Source: Haloferax gibbonsii ATCC 33959 (GTDB lineage: Archaea > Halobacteriota > Halobacteria > Halobacteriales > Haloferacaceae). From it: 64,000 nucleotides of DNA. Of the stretch, positions 9,000 through 16,977 are shown piece by piece. The notes beneath the pieces are model-generated. The model ran no database searches. It was not told the origin of the DNA and saw only the letters and a program-made list of their open reading frames with translations. Both the position numbers and the translations under genes were made by a program. Position 1 is the stretch's first letter. Each line of letters opens with the position of its first letter. The stretch covers positions 1-64,000 of the forward strand of contig NZ_AOLJ01000001.1 of assembly GCF_000336775.1 (NCBI RefSeq), in the 5' to 3' direction.

Positions 9000-9892
9000 G
9001 CGACGAACGACCGACGATACGCCCGGTCACGCTGAGTCGGTTGGTAGAACTCACCTATAGTTGCGAAGATGGCTATAAGTCGACAGAGGAACTTGCAGAC
9101 ATCCTCGATGTGACCCACCGCCGCGCCCGCGAAACAATTCTCGAAGCGACGCGGATCTCGCTCTTATCTGAAGAGGAGGATATCGACGGCGCCATCTATA
9201 CTACAACAAGTATCGGCGAATCATTCTTAGCTGCTATTCGAGCCGAAGATTGGGACAAAGCGAGCTCAATCCTTGCCGTCCGGAGTCCGCATTACGGTGC
9301 GTTTCTTGAAGCGCTCGACGCGGTAGACAACGTTGGTCTTGACAGCCTCTTAGAGCATCTCGAAGAGACTCACGAATACTCACCCTACTCGTTCAACCAA
9401 ACCGGCATCGAAATTGTTGGAGACTGGGCTGAACGTCTCGGAAGCGTACAGCGAAATGCGTTCACAGGGAACTACTACCTCTCCCAGACAACCGAAATCC
9501 CTCGTAACTTCCATTTCATCGTGCTTGACGCATACGACGATCTTGAACAGACTGCTGGTGTTAATTTACGGCAGCGGTATCTCTCAATTCCAAAACTCAG
9601 AGAGGAGATCTGTGAGCGAATCGGTTGTAAGCGGGACGATTTCGATGACGCAATCCTTGCGCTGTGCCAGCAAAACGTCGGAAAACTCGAACTCTCGGGA
9701 GCACCCATGGATACTGCTGCCAAGGACGCTGCACTAGGCATCAAACAACTCGAGCTTGCGGATGAAGGGCCACTAATCACTACCTCACAGTCAACACAGC
9801 AAGTTATGTCAGGCGTCGAATTGTACGGGAAGAAATACTACTATCTCGCGGTTCACGACCGCGACATCACCTTTGAGCAGGAGGCACACTAA
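8996..9892 (+). CDS. Winged-helix protein of the dpd locus, 298 aa
   Basis: The first 60 residues form a helix-turn-helix (KSTEELADILDVTHRRARE). The rest is a helical body with no catalytic motif I recognise. Its start overlaps the stop of the short transglycosylase and its own stop shares a base with the ATG of the next ATPase (TAATG), so all three are translationally coupled. A protein of similar size and architecture (16114-16977) lies directly before another ATPase in the second operon. It may be an adaptor or DNA-binding partner of the ATPase; function is unknown. Confidence 0.65.
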   Translation: MSDERPTIRPVTLSRLVELTYSCEDGYKSTEELADILDVTHRRARETILEATRISLLSEEEDIDGAIYTTTSIGESFLAAIRAEDWDKASSILAVRSPHYGAFLEALDAVDNVGLDSLLEHLEETHEYSPYSFNQTGIEIVGDWAERLGSVQRNAFTGNYYLSQTTEIPRNFHFIVLDAYDDLEQTAGVNLRQRYLSIPKLREEICERIGCKRDDFDDAILALCQQNVGKLELSGAPMDTAAKDAALGIKQLELADEGPLITTSQSTQQVMSGVELYGKKYYYLAVHDRDITFEQEAH

Positions 9893-11049
9893 TGTCCAAC
9901 AACTTCACCATCACCGATCAGCAGCGAGACTACTCACAGTACGACCTTCGCGGAAACCCATTCCCCTACAGTCCAGTCCCCGCAGAGAACCCCGAGATAT
10001 TTTGTGGCCAAGACCACGTCTCAGAGAAAATCAGTTCGACGGTGTCTTCGGTGCTGTCTACTGGGAAGTCGAAACACCTCGTCGTGACTGGCAAATACGG
10101 AAACGGGAAATCGCACACGCTAAAGTACACTCGCTCGCTCCTTCGTGATCGCGATGACGTCGTTGTCGGCTATGTCGCACAACCTGGTGAGGGGTTCCTC
10201 GACATCTACCATGAGTTTGTCTACGACCTCGGGTTCACTCACCTTCAGAACTTAGCCTACGAGTTCCTTGCCTCAATCACGCAAGAATGTACGGACGAGT
10301 CTCCAGCGAGTGCAGCAGCGATGCGATCGCTCATCGACGAGGGAGACGTCTTGCTGTCTGAGATCATCCCTGAAGCAATCAAGCAATTAAGCGATATCAC
10401 AAAGTTCGCCGACTTCGCTCGTGCCATCGTTCATATGATCTACGAAGATACCAACCTCTACGCTTGGCAGTGGCTGACAGCTGAGGGAATCCGCTACGAG
10501 CAGCGCAAAGAGATGGAGATTCACAGCGCCCTTGATGATGATACGATGGGGGTTCGAGCATTTACAGCGCTCAAAAATATGCTTCTCGAGTTAGGGTATA
10601 CGGCTGTCTTCGTTTTTGTCGATGAGTTCGAGAGTATTGCTCGACTCTCTCCAAAAAACGAACAAGCGACGCTGAATAGTGTTCGTCACCTCATGGACCA
10701 GAACAGTTCTGGTCTCTGCTTGCTCTTCGGGTGTGCACCCGAAGTGTGGCAGGATGTCATGAGCGAATACCATGCATTCAGCGAGCGTATCGGCCAAGAA
10801 GTGACGCTTAAGCCACTCACTAGCGAGCATCTGTCTGATCTCATCGCAGATTATCTCTCGTTAGAGCGCGTAGACGGTGGTGCGGAAGAGTCGCTACGAC
10901 CCTTTACTGAAGAGAGTCTAAATCTGATTCTGCAGCGCTCACAGGGAAATGTTCGTCAAATCTTAGCGCTCTGTAGTCGGCTCCTTGACGATGCTGCAGA
11001 CGCTGACTATGAGACGATTTCCGTCGACGTAGTTGAGGAGGTCATCTAA
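9892..11049 (+). CDS. P-loop ATPase of the dpd locus (ORC/AAA-like)
   Basis: The protein opens like an ORC/Cdc6- or BrxD-type ATPase (DLRGNPFPYSPVP, ENPEIFCG). Walker A is GKYGNGKS at residues 67-74, Walker B is VFVFVDEFES with DE at 244-245, and a sensor-2-like QGNVRQILALCSRLL lies near the C-terminus. At 385 residues it lacks an obvious C-terminal origin-binding winged helix. It is coupled by one base to the upstream winged-helix gene, so the two probably form a complex. It could load or remodel proteins on DNA during base exchange, or gate restriction. A decayed copy of its 3' end lies downstream of queD at 11735-11862. Confidence 0.75.
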   Translation: MSNNFTITDQQRDYSQYDLRGNPFPYSPVPAENPEIFCGQDHVSEKISSTVSSVLSTGKSKHLVVTGKYGNGKSHTLKYTRSLLRDRDDVVVGYVAQPGEGFLDIYHEFVYDLGFTHLQNLAYEFLASITQECTDESPASAAAMRSLIDEGDVLLSEIIPEAIKQLSDITKFADFARAIVHMIYEDTNLYAWQWLTAEGIRYEQRKEMEIHSALDDDTMGVRAFTALKNMLLELGYTAVFVFVDEFESIARLSPKNEQATLNSVRHLMDQNSSGLCLLFGCAPEVWQDVMSEYHAFSERIGQEVTLKPLTSEHLSDLIADYLSLERVDGGAEESLRPFTEESLNLILQRSQGNVRQILALCSRLLDDAADADYETISVDVVEEVI

Positions 11050-11073
11050 CTCTGGATTGATGCGTGAAGACAT

Positions 11074-11535
11074 TTACTCAGCACAGAGCTCATTCGTCTC
11101 TGCAATCTCTATGGAGACATCCGATATGTTGTCCGGTAACGACTCGAGCAGTCGGTTTTCGAGAACAACAGCCATTACTTCTACTGTCGGTGGGTGGTCA
11201 AGGACGACGACGGCATCGCCATCTCCTGACTGAGTAAATGCATCGATGAGTGGGTCACCCTTCTCCAGAAGGAAGCGGTGGTCCCACTCATCGATAGTAC
11301 TCGTTATATCTGCCTTGTCGACGAGCCATCCCTCTTCTGTTAGCGTGCCCGTGACTGTGACGGATATTTCGTAGTTGTGTCCGTGTGGTCGAGAACACTT
11401 TCCCTCATGGTGAATAAGTCGATGGCCTGAACTGATTCGAATCGGCCGGTCTTGTCCGATATGGAGTGTTCGTTCACCGGCATCAGATAGCGTGGTTCGA
11501 CTGGACTCTGATTCCTCTGATATTCGTCTAGTCAT
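11074..11535 (-). CDS. queD: QueD, 6-carboxytetrahydropterin synthase
   Basis: QueD converts dihydroneopterin triphosphate to 6-carboxytetrahydropterin, an early step toward preQ0, the precursor inserted by DpdA and TGT. The zinc ligands are H38 (SGHRL), H51 and H53 (HGHNY). The catalytic Cys lies in EGKCSRPHGHNY, EWDHRFLL carries the D/H pair, PPTVEVMA matches the family, and a C-terminal ETNE completes the site. At 153 residues it is a normal length with an extra 25-residue N-terminus. It converges on the ATPase gene, 24 bp away. No queC, queE or folE is visible here; haloarchaea usually have these for archaeosine, so this copy may boost flux for DNA modification. Confidence 0.9.
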   Translation of the reverse strand: MTRRISEESESSRTTLSDAGERTLHIGQDRPIRISSGHRLIHHEGKCSRPHGHNYEISVTVTGTLTEEGWLVDKADITSTIDEWDHRFLLEKGDPLIDAFTQSGDGDAVVVLDHPPTVEVMAVVLENRLLESLPDNISDVSIEIAETNELCAE

Positions 11536-11602
11536 ACTCCAATATTATCTAGGTGGTGGAAAAGTGTTCTGTTGACTGAAAGTGAACCAAATCCGCATAA
11601 GT

Positions 11603-11620
11603 GGATCTGTTGAAATCCCC
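11603..11620. repeat. Remnant of an IS5-type terminal repeat
   Basis: GGATCTGTTGAAATCCCC closely matches the terminal repeat GGCTCTGTTGAAATCC found on the MITE at 59262 and the IS at 60999-62217. No partner end or transposase is nearby. It sits between queD and the decayed ATPase fragment, so a past IS insertion and excision may explain that rearrangement. Confidence 0.45.
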
Positions 11621-11734
11621 AGTAGGAAATACGCTCGTCCGATAGTTTGACCCGATGCAACCTCTCTCGGAGTCACGGTTACTCTAATTTGACGAGCAGG
11701 TGTTCCACTTGGTTCAGTTGCGCCCGCTACTCCT

Positions 11735-11862
11735 CGAAGGTTTGAATCTGATCTTGCAGCGTTCACAGAAAATTGTTTGTCGAATTTTAGCGCTTAGTAG
11801 TCGAATTCTTGGTGATGCTGCAGACGCTGACTATGAGACGATTTATGGATGTAGTTGAGGAG
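11735..11862 (+). pseudogene. Decayed duplicate of the dpd ATPase 3' end
   Basis: This stretch aligns with about 10913-11041 of the ATPase gene. It shares TTTGAATCTGAT.TTGCAGCG, a nearly identical middle, and the exact run GATGCTGCAGACGCTGACTA followed by TGAGACGATTT and GTAGTTGAGGAG. Substitutions and small indels have destroyed the reading frame. Two partial copies of one sequence thus bracket queD, evidence of a duplication with queD inside or beside it. It has no coding potential of its own. Confidence 0.8.
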
Positions 11863-11919
11863 TATTCTAGAAGCAAAGCAGCACCTTTGGAACACATTGA
11901 AATAATCAGACAAACACCA

Positions 11920-12588
11920 CTAAAAGTCGGATAGCGTAGTACCTTGGTAGACAGAAGCTGACTCCCATTCACTAGGGCACTCTGCCTCAACTTGTTCAAA
12001 CACAGCTTTACCGTCCGCCGTTAGTATATATCTGTTTGAGTGAACCCTTGATAATCCAAGGTGTGTCATCCATTTGTAGTGTACTTTTGCACGCGGCGTC
12101 CATGAATTCATACTATTGACGCTCGGATAGAGTTCGCTAATTCGCTCCGCTAGCCTCTGAACCGCGGGTGAATCCTGTTTTGTTGGGACAACCTCGGTGG
12201 AAAGTTGGTGGAGAGTGGCCAACACCGGTAGATGGTGTTCGTAGTAAATAACCATCCAGAGAAGCACCTTTTCGGTTGTTGAGAGTGTGGATTTCAAGCC
12301 AATTCCCAACTTAGAACCGAAGTAACTCTGCTGTACCGGTTGATCAAATACTACTGCTAACCATTGACCAGTACTCGTTAATTTCCCTTCGTCAAGAAGA
12401 CCGAGAAGCCTTAATAGACGGATGACTTGTTGAATTTTTTTACTACCAACATTACCTCTATCCGATGCTAACACACGTAGATCGTGTTCTGGTTCCTTGT
12501 ATCGCAACTCAAGCAACTCACACGCTAGCGGCAAATCCTCCCACTCTGGTTGAATCGTAGCTAAGTGCTTGGCTGACGATACCGACAT
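11920..12588 (-). CDS. Winged-helix-like hypothetical protein, 222 aa
   Basis: Residues about 20-75 resemble a winged helix (SKKIQQVIRLLRLLGLLDEG, then KLTSTGQWLAVVFD). Another segment near the C-terminus (HLGLSRVHSNRYILTADGKAVFEQ) looks like a second wHTH ending in the standard wing. I do not recognise a family. Its base composition is more AT-rich than the PIN/CARF genes upstream, suggesting a different origin. It lies 117 bp downstream of the PIN gene on the same strand and may or may not belong to that transcript. It ends close to the decayed ATPase copy. Confidence 0.6.
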   Translation of the reverse strand: MSVSSAKHLATIQPEWEDLPLACELLELRYKEPEHDLRVLASDRGNVGSKKIQQVIRLLRLLGLLDEGKLTSTGQWLAVVFDQPVQQSYFGSKLGIGLKSTLSTTEKVLLWMVIYYEHHLPVLATLHQLSTEVVPTKQDSPAVQRLAERISELYPSVNSMNSWTPRAKVHYKWMTHLGLSRVHSNRYILTADGKAVFEQVEAECPSEWESASVYQGTTLSDF

Positions 12589-12705
12589 CCCGTTACCACT
12601 AACATAGCAACTAACAAATAATTAGTCAATATAATCAGATAACACTGTTTAGTTAGTAACTCCTCAACCGGCGCTCGTCCTCACTGTTGGTTCGGCGTGG
12701 CGAGT

Positions 12706-13749
12706 CTATCGATTCGTCTCGTATTCGGTCGTGATGGCACGATCTCTACGTAGCTTTTCCTTGACACGGTTGCTCCGACAGTCAATATCGAGACGACATC
12801 GTTTCCAGTCATCTCCCGATTTTCCGTTCCAGACACCGTATACGGTTACTTTGGGGAACTCGAGAATACCGAAGAGTACTGCGAGGATATAGAGAAGGTC
12901 ATGAAGCTCATCCCACGTCACGGTGACTTTCCGTGGGGTGTCGACAGGGAAGCTAATGTGCTGCGCTAGGATATCGGCGTCACGTGCCTGTTCAACGAAC
13001 CCATAGTCGTTACTGAGGAGGATGACTCGTTTGCGGTTATTAGCGTTGTACTCGACGTAGGCCTCGACGATCGACTCGTCTCCCTTCTCGCTCTCGATCG
13101 TGTCTGCGTAGTGATGGTCACGCAGTTGCCGGTATTCGTAGAGGCCGAGGAGTCCCTCTCGATTCGCACCAGCAGGTTGGTTGTCAAGTCGAGCGAATTC
13201 CGGACCGAATGCGTCCTCGAGCGACCGCGTCTCATAATGGTTGTAGTGCCAGTTGAGTTCGTCGTAGACTCCCGTTGCAAGTGCAAATCCGTTAACTGGA
13301 CTGCGGCCTGCTGAATTACTGTACGTCGTCGGGTCAAGTTCTAAAACATCGGGCATTCTCCACGCCATCAAGTTCGTGTCGATGCCGAGCACGATCGGCT
13401 TGTGTCCGGCGTCGAGATCTGGATAGCCGTATCGATGGAAGAACGTCTCGACTTCGTCGACGTTCTCTATGTCGACAACCCCGGCGGCGACGAGCGCACG
13501 CACATACGTTTCAGCATCCGGAAGATCGTTATAGACACGCTCACCGTAGGCTGTCTGCATCTGCTCACGGGTATCTTGATAGGTGAGTGCGCCCTGTGTG
13601 AATCGAACGGTCGTATCGACCGGATTCGAGATATCGAGACGGAGTAATTCCCCGATATCCTCACATGGGTGTTTCACGCTGACTGAGGTGATGCCCTCAG
13701 TGTACAGGGCATTAAGCAAGTGCGTGACGTGCGCTCGCTCGAGGTACAT
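12706..13749 (-). CDS. PIN-like nuclease partnered with a CARF protein
   Basis: After an N-terminal domain of about 110 residues, the protein shows PIN-type active-site motifs: VLGIDTNLMAW (D124, N126), GVYDELNWHY (E164), EKGDESIVEAY (D224) and VILLSNDYGFVEQA (D248). PIN domains are metal-dependent RNases, often effectors of toxin or signalling systems. The gene starts on the last base of the CARF gene's stop codon (TGATG), so the two are co-translated and probably act together. The N-terminal region could bind the CARF partner or RNA. No named family is assigned; RNase activity is inferred from the acidic residues. Confidence 0.75.
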   Translation of the reverse strand: MYLERAHVTHLLNALYTEGITSVSVKHPCEDIGELLRLDISNPVDTTVRFTQGALTYQDTREQMQTAYGERVYNDLPDAETYVRALVAAGVVDIENVDEVETFFHRYGYPDLDAGHKPIVLGIDTNLMAWRMPDVLELDPTTYSNSAGRSPVNGFALATGVYDELNWHYNHYETRSLEDAFGPEFARLDNQPAGANREGLLGLYEYRQLRDHHYADTIESEKGDESIVEAYVEYNANNRKRVILLSNDYGFVEQARDADILAQHISFPVDTPRKVTVTWDELHDLLYILAVLFGILEFPKVTVYGVWNGKSGDDWKRCRLDIDCRSNRVKEKLRRDRAITTEYETNR

Positions 13750-14222
13750 CAGAATACCACCTGGAAGTCGATAAGGTCAAGCGCCTGATTCGGCACGTCG
13801 GGGAAAATACGCCCGTAGAACTGGCCTTCGGAGAGGTAGAGGTAGAAGACATGATCGGCGTCGTATTGGATTCCGGCTTGAAACGCAATCGCGGACATGA
13901 ACTTTCGTCCTGGTGTAACGTCGACGGCTACTGTCCCGTCGGTCTCGTGTGCCGATAGCACCGGTGTGCGATAATGTTCGACGATCCGCCCGAACTCCGT
14001 CTCATTGTCGAGGTTCGTAACGGTGATCTCAGGTGTTTTGCTCCCATATTCGACGACGATCCGTTCTAGCACCGATGTGACACTATCGAGGTAGCTGCTG
14101 AGTCCTGGATTTCCGAGGATGTAGATCTCGTCTGGGACATATCCGGATTCACAGGCTGCTGCGAGTGGGTTCGCGACCGATTCAACGTTCGGACTCATCG
14201 ATGTGACCCAGGCCCTGTCCAT
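13749..14222 (-). CDS. CARF-domain sensor protein
   Basis: This 157-residue protein is essentially a single CARF domain. It has a first strand and loop (AWVTSMSPNVESVANPL), a second strand (EIYILGNPGL), and the characteristic VDVTPGRKFMSAIAFQAG loop, which matches the D/N-x-T-x-G-x-K ligand-binding motif. CARF domains bind cyclic oligoadenylates made by type III CRISPR complexes. No nuclease domain is fused; the following PIN gene shares a base with its stop and probably supplies it. It could instead be a ring-nuclease-like ligand-degrading enzyme. It lies 61 bp after csa3 in the same direction. No CRISPR locus is in the window, so the ligand source is unknown. Confidence 0.75.
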   Translation of the reverse strand: MDRAWVTSMSPNVESVANPLAAACESGYVPDEIYILGNPGLSSYLDSVTSVLERIVVEYGSKTPEITVTNLDNETEFGRIVEHYRTPVLSAHETDGTVAVDVTPGRKFMSAIAFQAGIQYDADHVFYLYLSEGQFYGRIFPDVPNQALDLIDFQVVF

Positions 14223-14283
14223 AGAGTATCGTCTCGACCGGAAGGCAAAACTCTACGGTGGTGCGGTTAGATTCGGTGACCAG

Positions 14284-14934
14284 TCAAGAACGTGTTCGAG
14301 AGATCAGGATGCGTCCGGTTGTGGTCAGTTCAACAACCTTCGTTTTGCCGTGCGTTTCAGAGGTAACGAGTCCTTGTCGTTCGAGGAGCTTCACGTGTCG
14401 GGTAATGGTACTCTTCGAGACATCCATGGCCTCGGTGATCTCAGTAAGTGAGACCGGCGTGTCGAGTGTGACGATGGTCTCGAGTGTCGGCTCCGTTTGT
14501 GCCGGTGCGTTCGCCGTGAGGTCGGGGAGGGTTCGTTCCCGGACTTCGCCGTCGATATCGCTGAACTGATAGCTTGCGTGGATATGGTGTGTCCGCGAGA
14601 GCGCAGCGACGGTGAGAGGTAAGAAGATATCCCGGGCTCCACCTCCGAAGATGACGACAACCTCCCCGTTGGCAGCATCGATGAGTGTCCCGCAAATTTG
14701 GATCGCCACCTCGAAATCGTCGTGCGGTATCTCGGTCGTCTCAATGTCAACACTTGGTTCGATCTGTTCGATCATCCGACGAACGTCGTTAATTGCTTGA
14801 GTACCGCGGCTATCATCTGTGGTTGTGGTCGGAATCAAGAGGTCGATGTGGGTGTTGCGCTCGATGCCCTGACTGAGTATAGGCCGTGTTACGCGGGTGC
14901 TATCGTATCCTATGGGTGCAATATACGATCGCAT
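14284..14934 (-). CDS. csa3: Csa3-like CARF/HTH transcription regulator
   Basis: The N-terminal half is a CARF domain: IAPIGYDSTRVTRPIL for the first strand and ligand loop, and VVVIFGGGARDIFLPL for the G-rich binding loop. The C-terminal 70 residues are a MarR-like winged HTH (VSLTEITEAMDVSKSTITRH, then a wing with GKTKVVELTTTGR). Csa3 proteins control CRISPR and associated effector genes in response to cyclic oligonucleotides. At 216 residues the length is typical. It heads the minus-strand csa3-CARF-PIN group and is divergent from the seven-gene operon at 15257. It probably regulates one or both sides through the shared intergenic region. Confidence 0.85.
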   Translation of the reverse strand: MRSYIAPIGYDSTRVTRPILSQGIERNTHIDLLIPTTTTDDSRGTQAINDVRRMIEQIEPSVDIETTEIPHDDFEVAIQICGTLIDAANGEVVVIFGGGARDIFLPLTVAALSRTHHIHASYQFSDIDGEVRERTLPDLTANAPAQTEPTLETIVTLDTPVSLTEITEAMDVSKSTITRHVKLLERQGLVTSETHGKTKVVELTTTGRILISRTRS

Positions 14935-15256
14935 TGCCTATGACATCCCTTCCTCGTATATAGTACTGTTGCGCGTATATGAAACAGTTCTAGTCTAGTG
15001 TACTATTTCGGAGTGGCCACACTCTTAGGAATCGAGTATCTCTATGGACTCACTATATTTGCGCGAGTGAAACAAACGGAATCTATGCCCTCATGTGTTG
15101 TATTTCTCTCTAGTTTGCAATAGTTGTTGCTCCCACGACAGATATAATACGTTAATAGTTCTATCCATTTCCACGAATCGCTATGCAGCAACGAGGGTGC
15201 CAATTGTAACCAAACCGATTCATGGCATCAAAAACGATAATCCCAACCATGGATTT
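14935..15256. promoter_or_regulatory. Divergent promoter region with candidate Csa3 operators
   Basis: This 322-bp AT-rich region separates csa3 from the defence operon. It contains an inverted repeat ACTGTT (14965-14970) and AACAGT (14983-14988) with a 12-bp centre holding GTATAT, and a second symmetrical site GAGTG-GCCA-CACTC at 15011-15024. TATA-like runs (TATATAG near 14958, ATATAATAC near 15144) could serve the two directions. The plus-strand frame remains open through this region, but its composition is non-coding and I place the start at 15257. Confidence 0.45.
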
Positions 15257-16111
15257 ATGACACAACCTTCCCCATGCGAGAACGTGCCTAGTCTGCCTTC
15301 TATCGAGGATATCCTGAAGACGACGACATCGACCGTCGTCATGCGGGACCCGCAACTCCAGAAGCGCAACAAACACGCACGTGCACAACTCCGGAGTATA
15401 CCTTTCTTCGTAGAACTCGGCATCGACACCGTCGTCCATGCGGACATCTACGACAATGACTTCAAACTCATTGACTACACTCACTACTCTTCGGGGGACG
15501 TTGTGGACACCGTCGATGACATCGAGTTCCCTCTCGTCCATATCACCACTCAGGAAGGAGTCGAGGAATACGGCGAGGAAGAACTCGTCCGAGCATTACT
15601 CCAACGTGCCACCGAAGAACGCGAGCGATACATCCTAGTCACCGATACAACCTCGCCTCGTCTCCCGACGTACATCCAAAAGCCGGGGCGGTCTATCGTT
15701 GACGACTACGACGTCGCTGTGAAAGACTACAAGAAACTCTCTGCCGACTACCTCGGTGACTACGTCGACTCCGCACTACCGGCGTCTCAGACACGCAATC
15801 TCCACTATCACCGGGCCTCCGAGTACCACAAACAGCACGACGCACCCGCAGACACTCTCGAGAACATCTACGATTACACGCGTGCACCCGCAGAGAGTCC
15901 CGTCTGGGAACCGCTTTACTACTTCATCGAGCACGATCTCGAGAACGTCCTTGACGAGTATTCCGAGCGTATCAGTGACGCACTCCGATCGTGGACTGAG
16001 CGTGGTGAAACCCGGTACGTCGCGAATCAGATGCTCGATGCACTCCGTGTTTGCGAGTTTGAGAAAGAACAGCTAAAAGAATACCAGCAGACCGACCCTC
16101 ACCTTCGCTAA
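15257..16111 (+). CDS. First gene of the helicase/PLD operon, unknown function, 284 aa
   Basis: I do not recognise this protein. The ATG at 15257 (MTQPSPCENVPSL) is preferred over earlier in-frame starts, whose upstream sequence looks non-coding. The middle (ELGIDTVVHADIYDNDFKLI and ERYILVTDTTS) has alternating strands and helices, suggesting a Rossmann-like or nuclease-like core, but no catalytic motif is certain. The C-terminus is acidic and helical. It lies 2 bp before the winged-helix gene, so it belongs to the operon. It could be the counterpart of a small Dpd subunit. Confidence 0.6.
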   Translation: MTQPSPCENVPSLPSIEDILKTTTSTVVMRDPQLQKRNKHARAQLRSIPFFVELGIDTVVHADIYDNDFKLIDYTHYSSGDVVDTVDDIEFPLVHITTQEGVEEYGEEELVRALLQRATEERERYILVTDTTSPRLPTYIQKPGRSIVDDYDVAVKDYKKLSADYLGDYVDSALPASQTRNLHYHRASEYHKQHDAPADTLENIYDYTRAPAESPVWEPLYYFIEHDLENVLDEYSERISDALRSWTERGETRYVANQMLDALRVCEFEKEQLKEYQQTDPHLR

Positions 16112-16113
16112 TT

Positions 16114-16977
16114 ATGGCTGACTATCAATTTGCGGTTAACAAGCCGGATCGAGTGCTGATCAACTACAACACAGTTCGTTCAGCCGAACTAAAGGCCGTT
16201 TACGAGTCGCTCGTGAGCAATCGGACGGTTCAGAGCATTGTCTCGGACTTTGCACACGAGAAGGAGGACAACGTCCGCAATTGCATCAGCTTCTTGCACG
16301 CGATTGACCTCATCGAACGCGGCGGTGACGACCGTGTTGTCTCCCCATTGAACCGTGACATGTTCCCAAATCTCGAATTCGAAGCACGGTTCCTCTATCA
16401 CCTCCGCCAGCAACGGTTCCCGAAGAACCATCTGACGCGGATTCAGAATGTCGCACTAGAAACCGCCGATCGGTCGGTCACTCTCGACGTTCTCCTCCCG
16501 CGGGTGAAGGGTGAACTTGACCAGTACGACTTCGCATGGAACGAGACCAAACTCCGCATGTGGCGGGCGCTCAGTACGCAACTCGGGTTAGTCTCCGAGA
16601 CGAAAACACGCGGCGTGATCCTGAGTCCGTGTCGTCGCCTTCTCTATGATCTTCTCGAACTCTATGAACAACAGGAGGACAGCACAGACCTGTATAGCGC
16701 TCTCACATGGATTGAAGAGAACTTCTTCAACGTCTTCGAGACGACGACTGGCTCGCCTCGGGTCCATCCTGCGATCTCTGATGTCCTTCAAAATATGGAG
16801 TCCGAAGACGTTCTCGAACTCCGTGGGATGTCCGACGCCAGAGACACAGTCACGCTCCCTGAATCCGTGCACACACAACGCTCCCGGTCGGTCAACGTCT
16901 ACGACCTAGCTACACTCCCTGACTCGCCCACCTATCAGTATCCGCTCTCGCAGTTTGAGCAGGTGATCACGCAATGA
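16114..16977 (+). CDS. wHTH adaptor of the large ATPase, DpdG-like by position
   Basis: The N-terminal 80 residues look like a winged helix (LVSNRTVQSIVSDFAHEKED, then NCISFLHAIDLIERGGDDRV). The remainder is helical, with MWRALSTQLGLVSE and a regulator-like C-terminus. At 287 residues it precedes a large ATPase and overlaps its start by 4 bp (ATGA), the same arrangement seen with the 8996/9892 pair. In bacterial Dpd clusters a protein of similar size (DpdG) precedes the ATPase DpdH. That equivalence rests on position and length, not on a motif, and should be treated as a hypothesis. Confidence 0.6.
   Translation: MADYQFAVNKPDRVLINYNTVRSAELKAVYESLVSNRTVQSIVSDFAHEKEDNVRNCISFLHAIDLIERGGDDRVVSPLNRDMFPNLEFEARFLYHLRQQRFPKNHLTRIQNVALETADRSVTLDVLLPRVKGELDQYDFAWNETKLRMWRALSTQLGLVSETKTRGVILSPCRRLLYDLLELYEQQEDSTDLYSALTWIEENFFNVFETTTGSPRVHPAISDVLQNMESEDVLELRGMSDARDTVTLPESVHTQRSRSVNVYDLATLPDSPTYQYPLSQFEQVITQ

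Noticed and set aside
12706-14934. CRISPR array or cas operon around csa3
   Set aside because: I found no regularly spaced repeats and no cas1, cas2, cas6 or effector genes in the window, only CARF-related genes.
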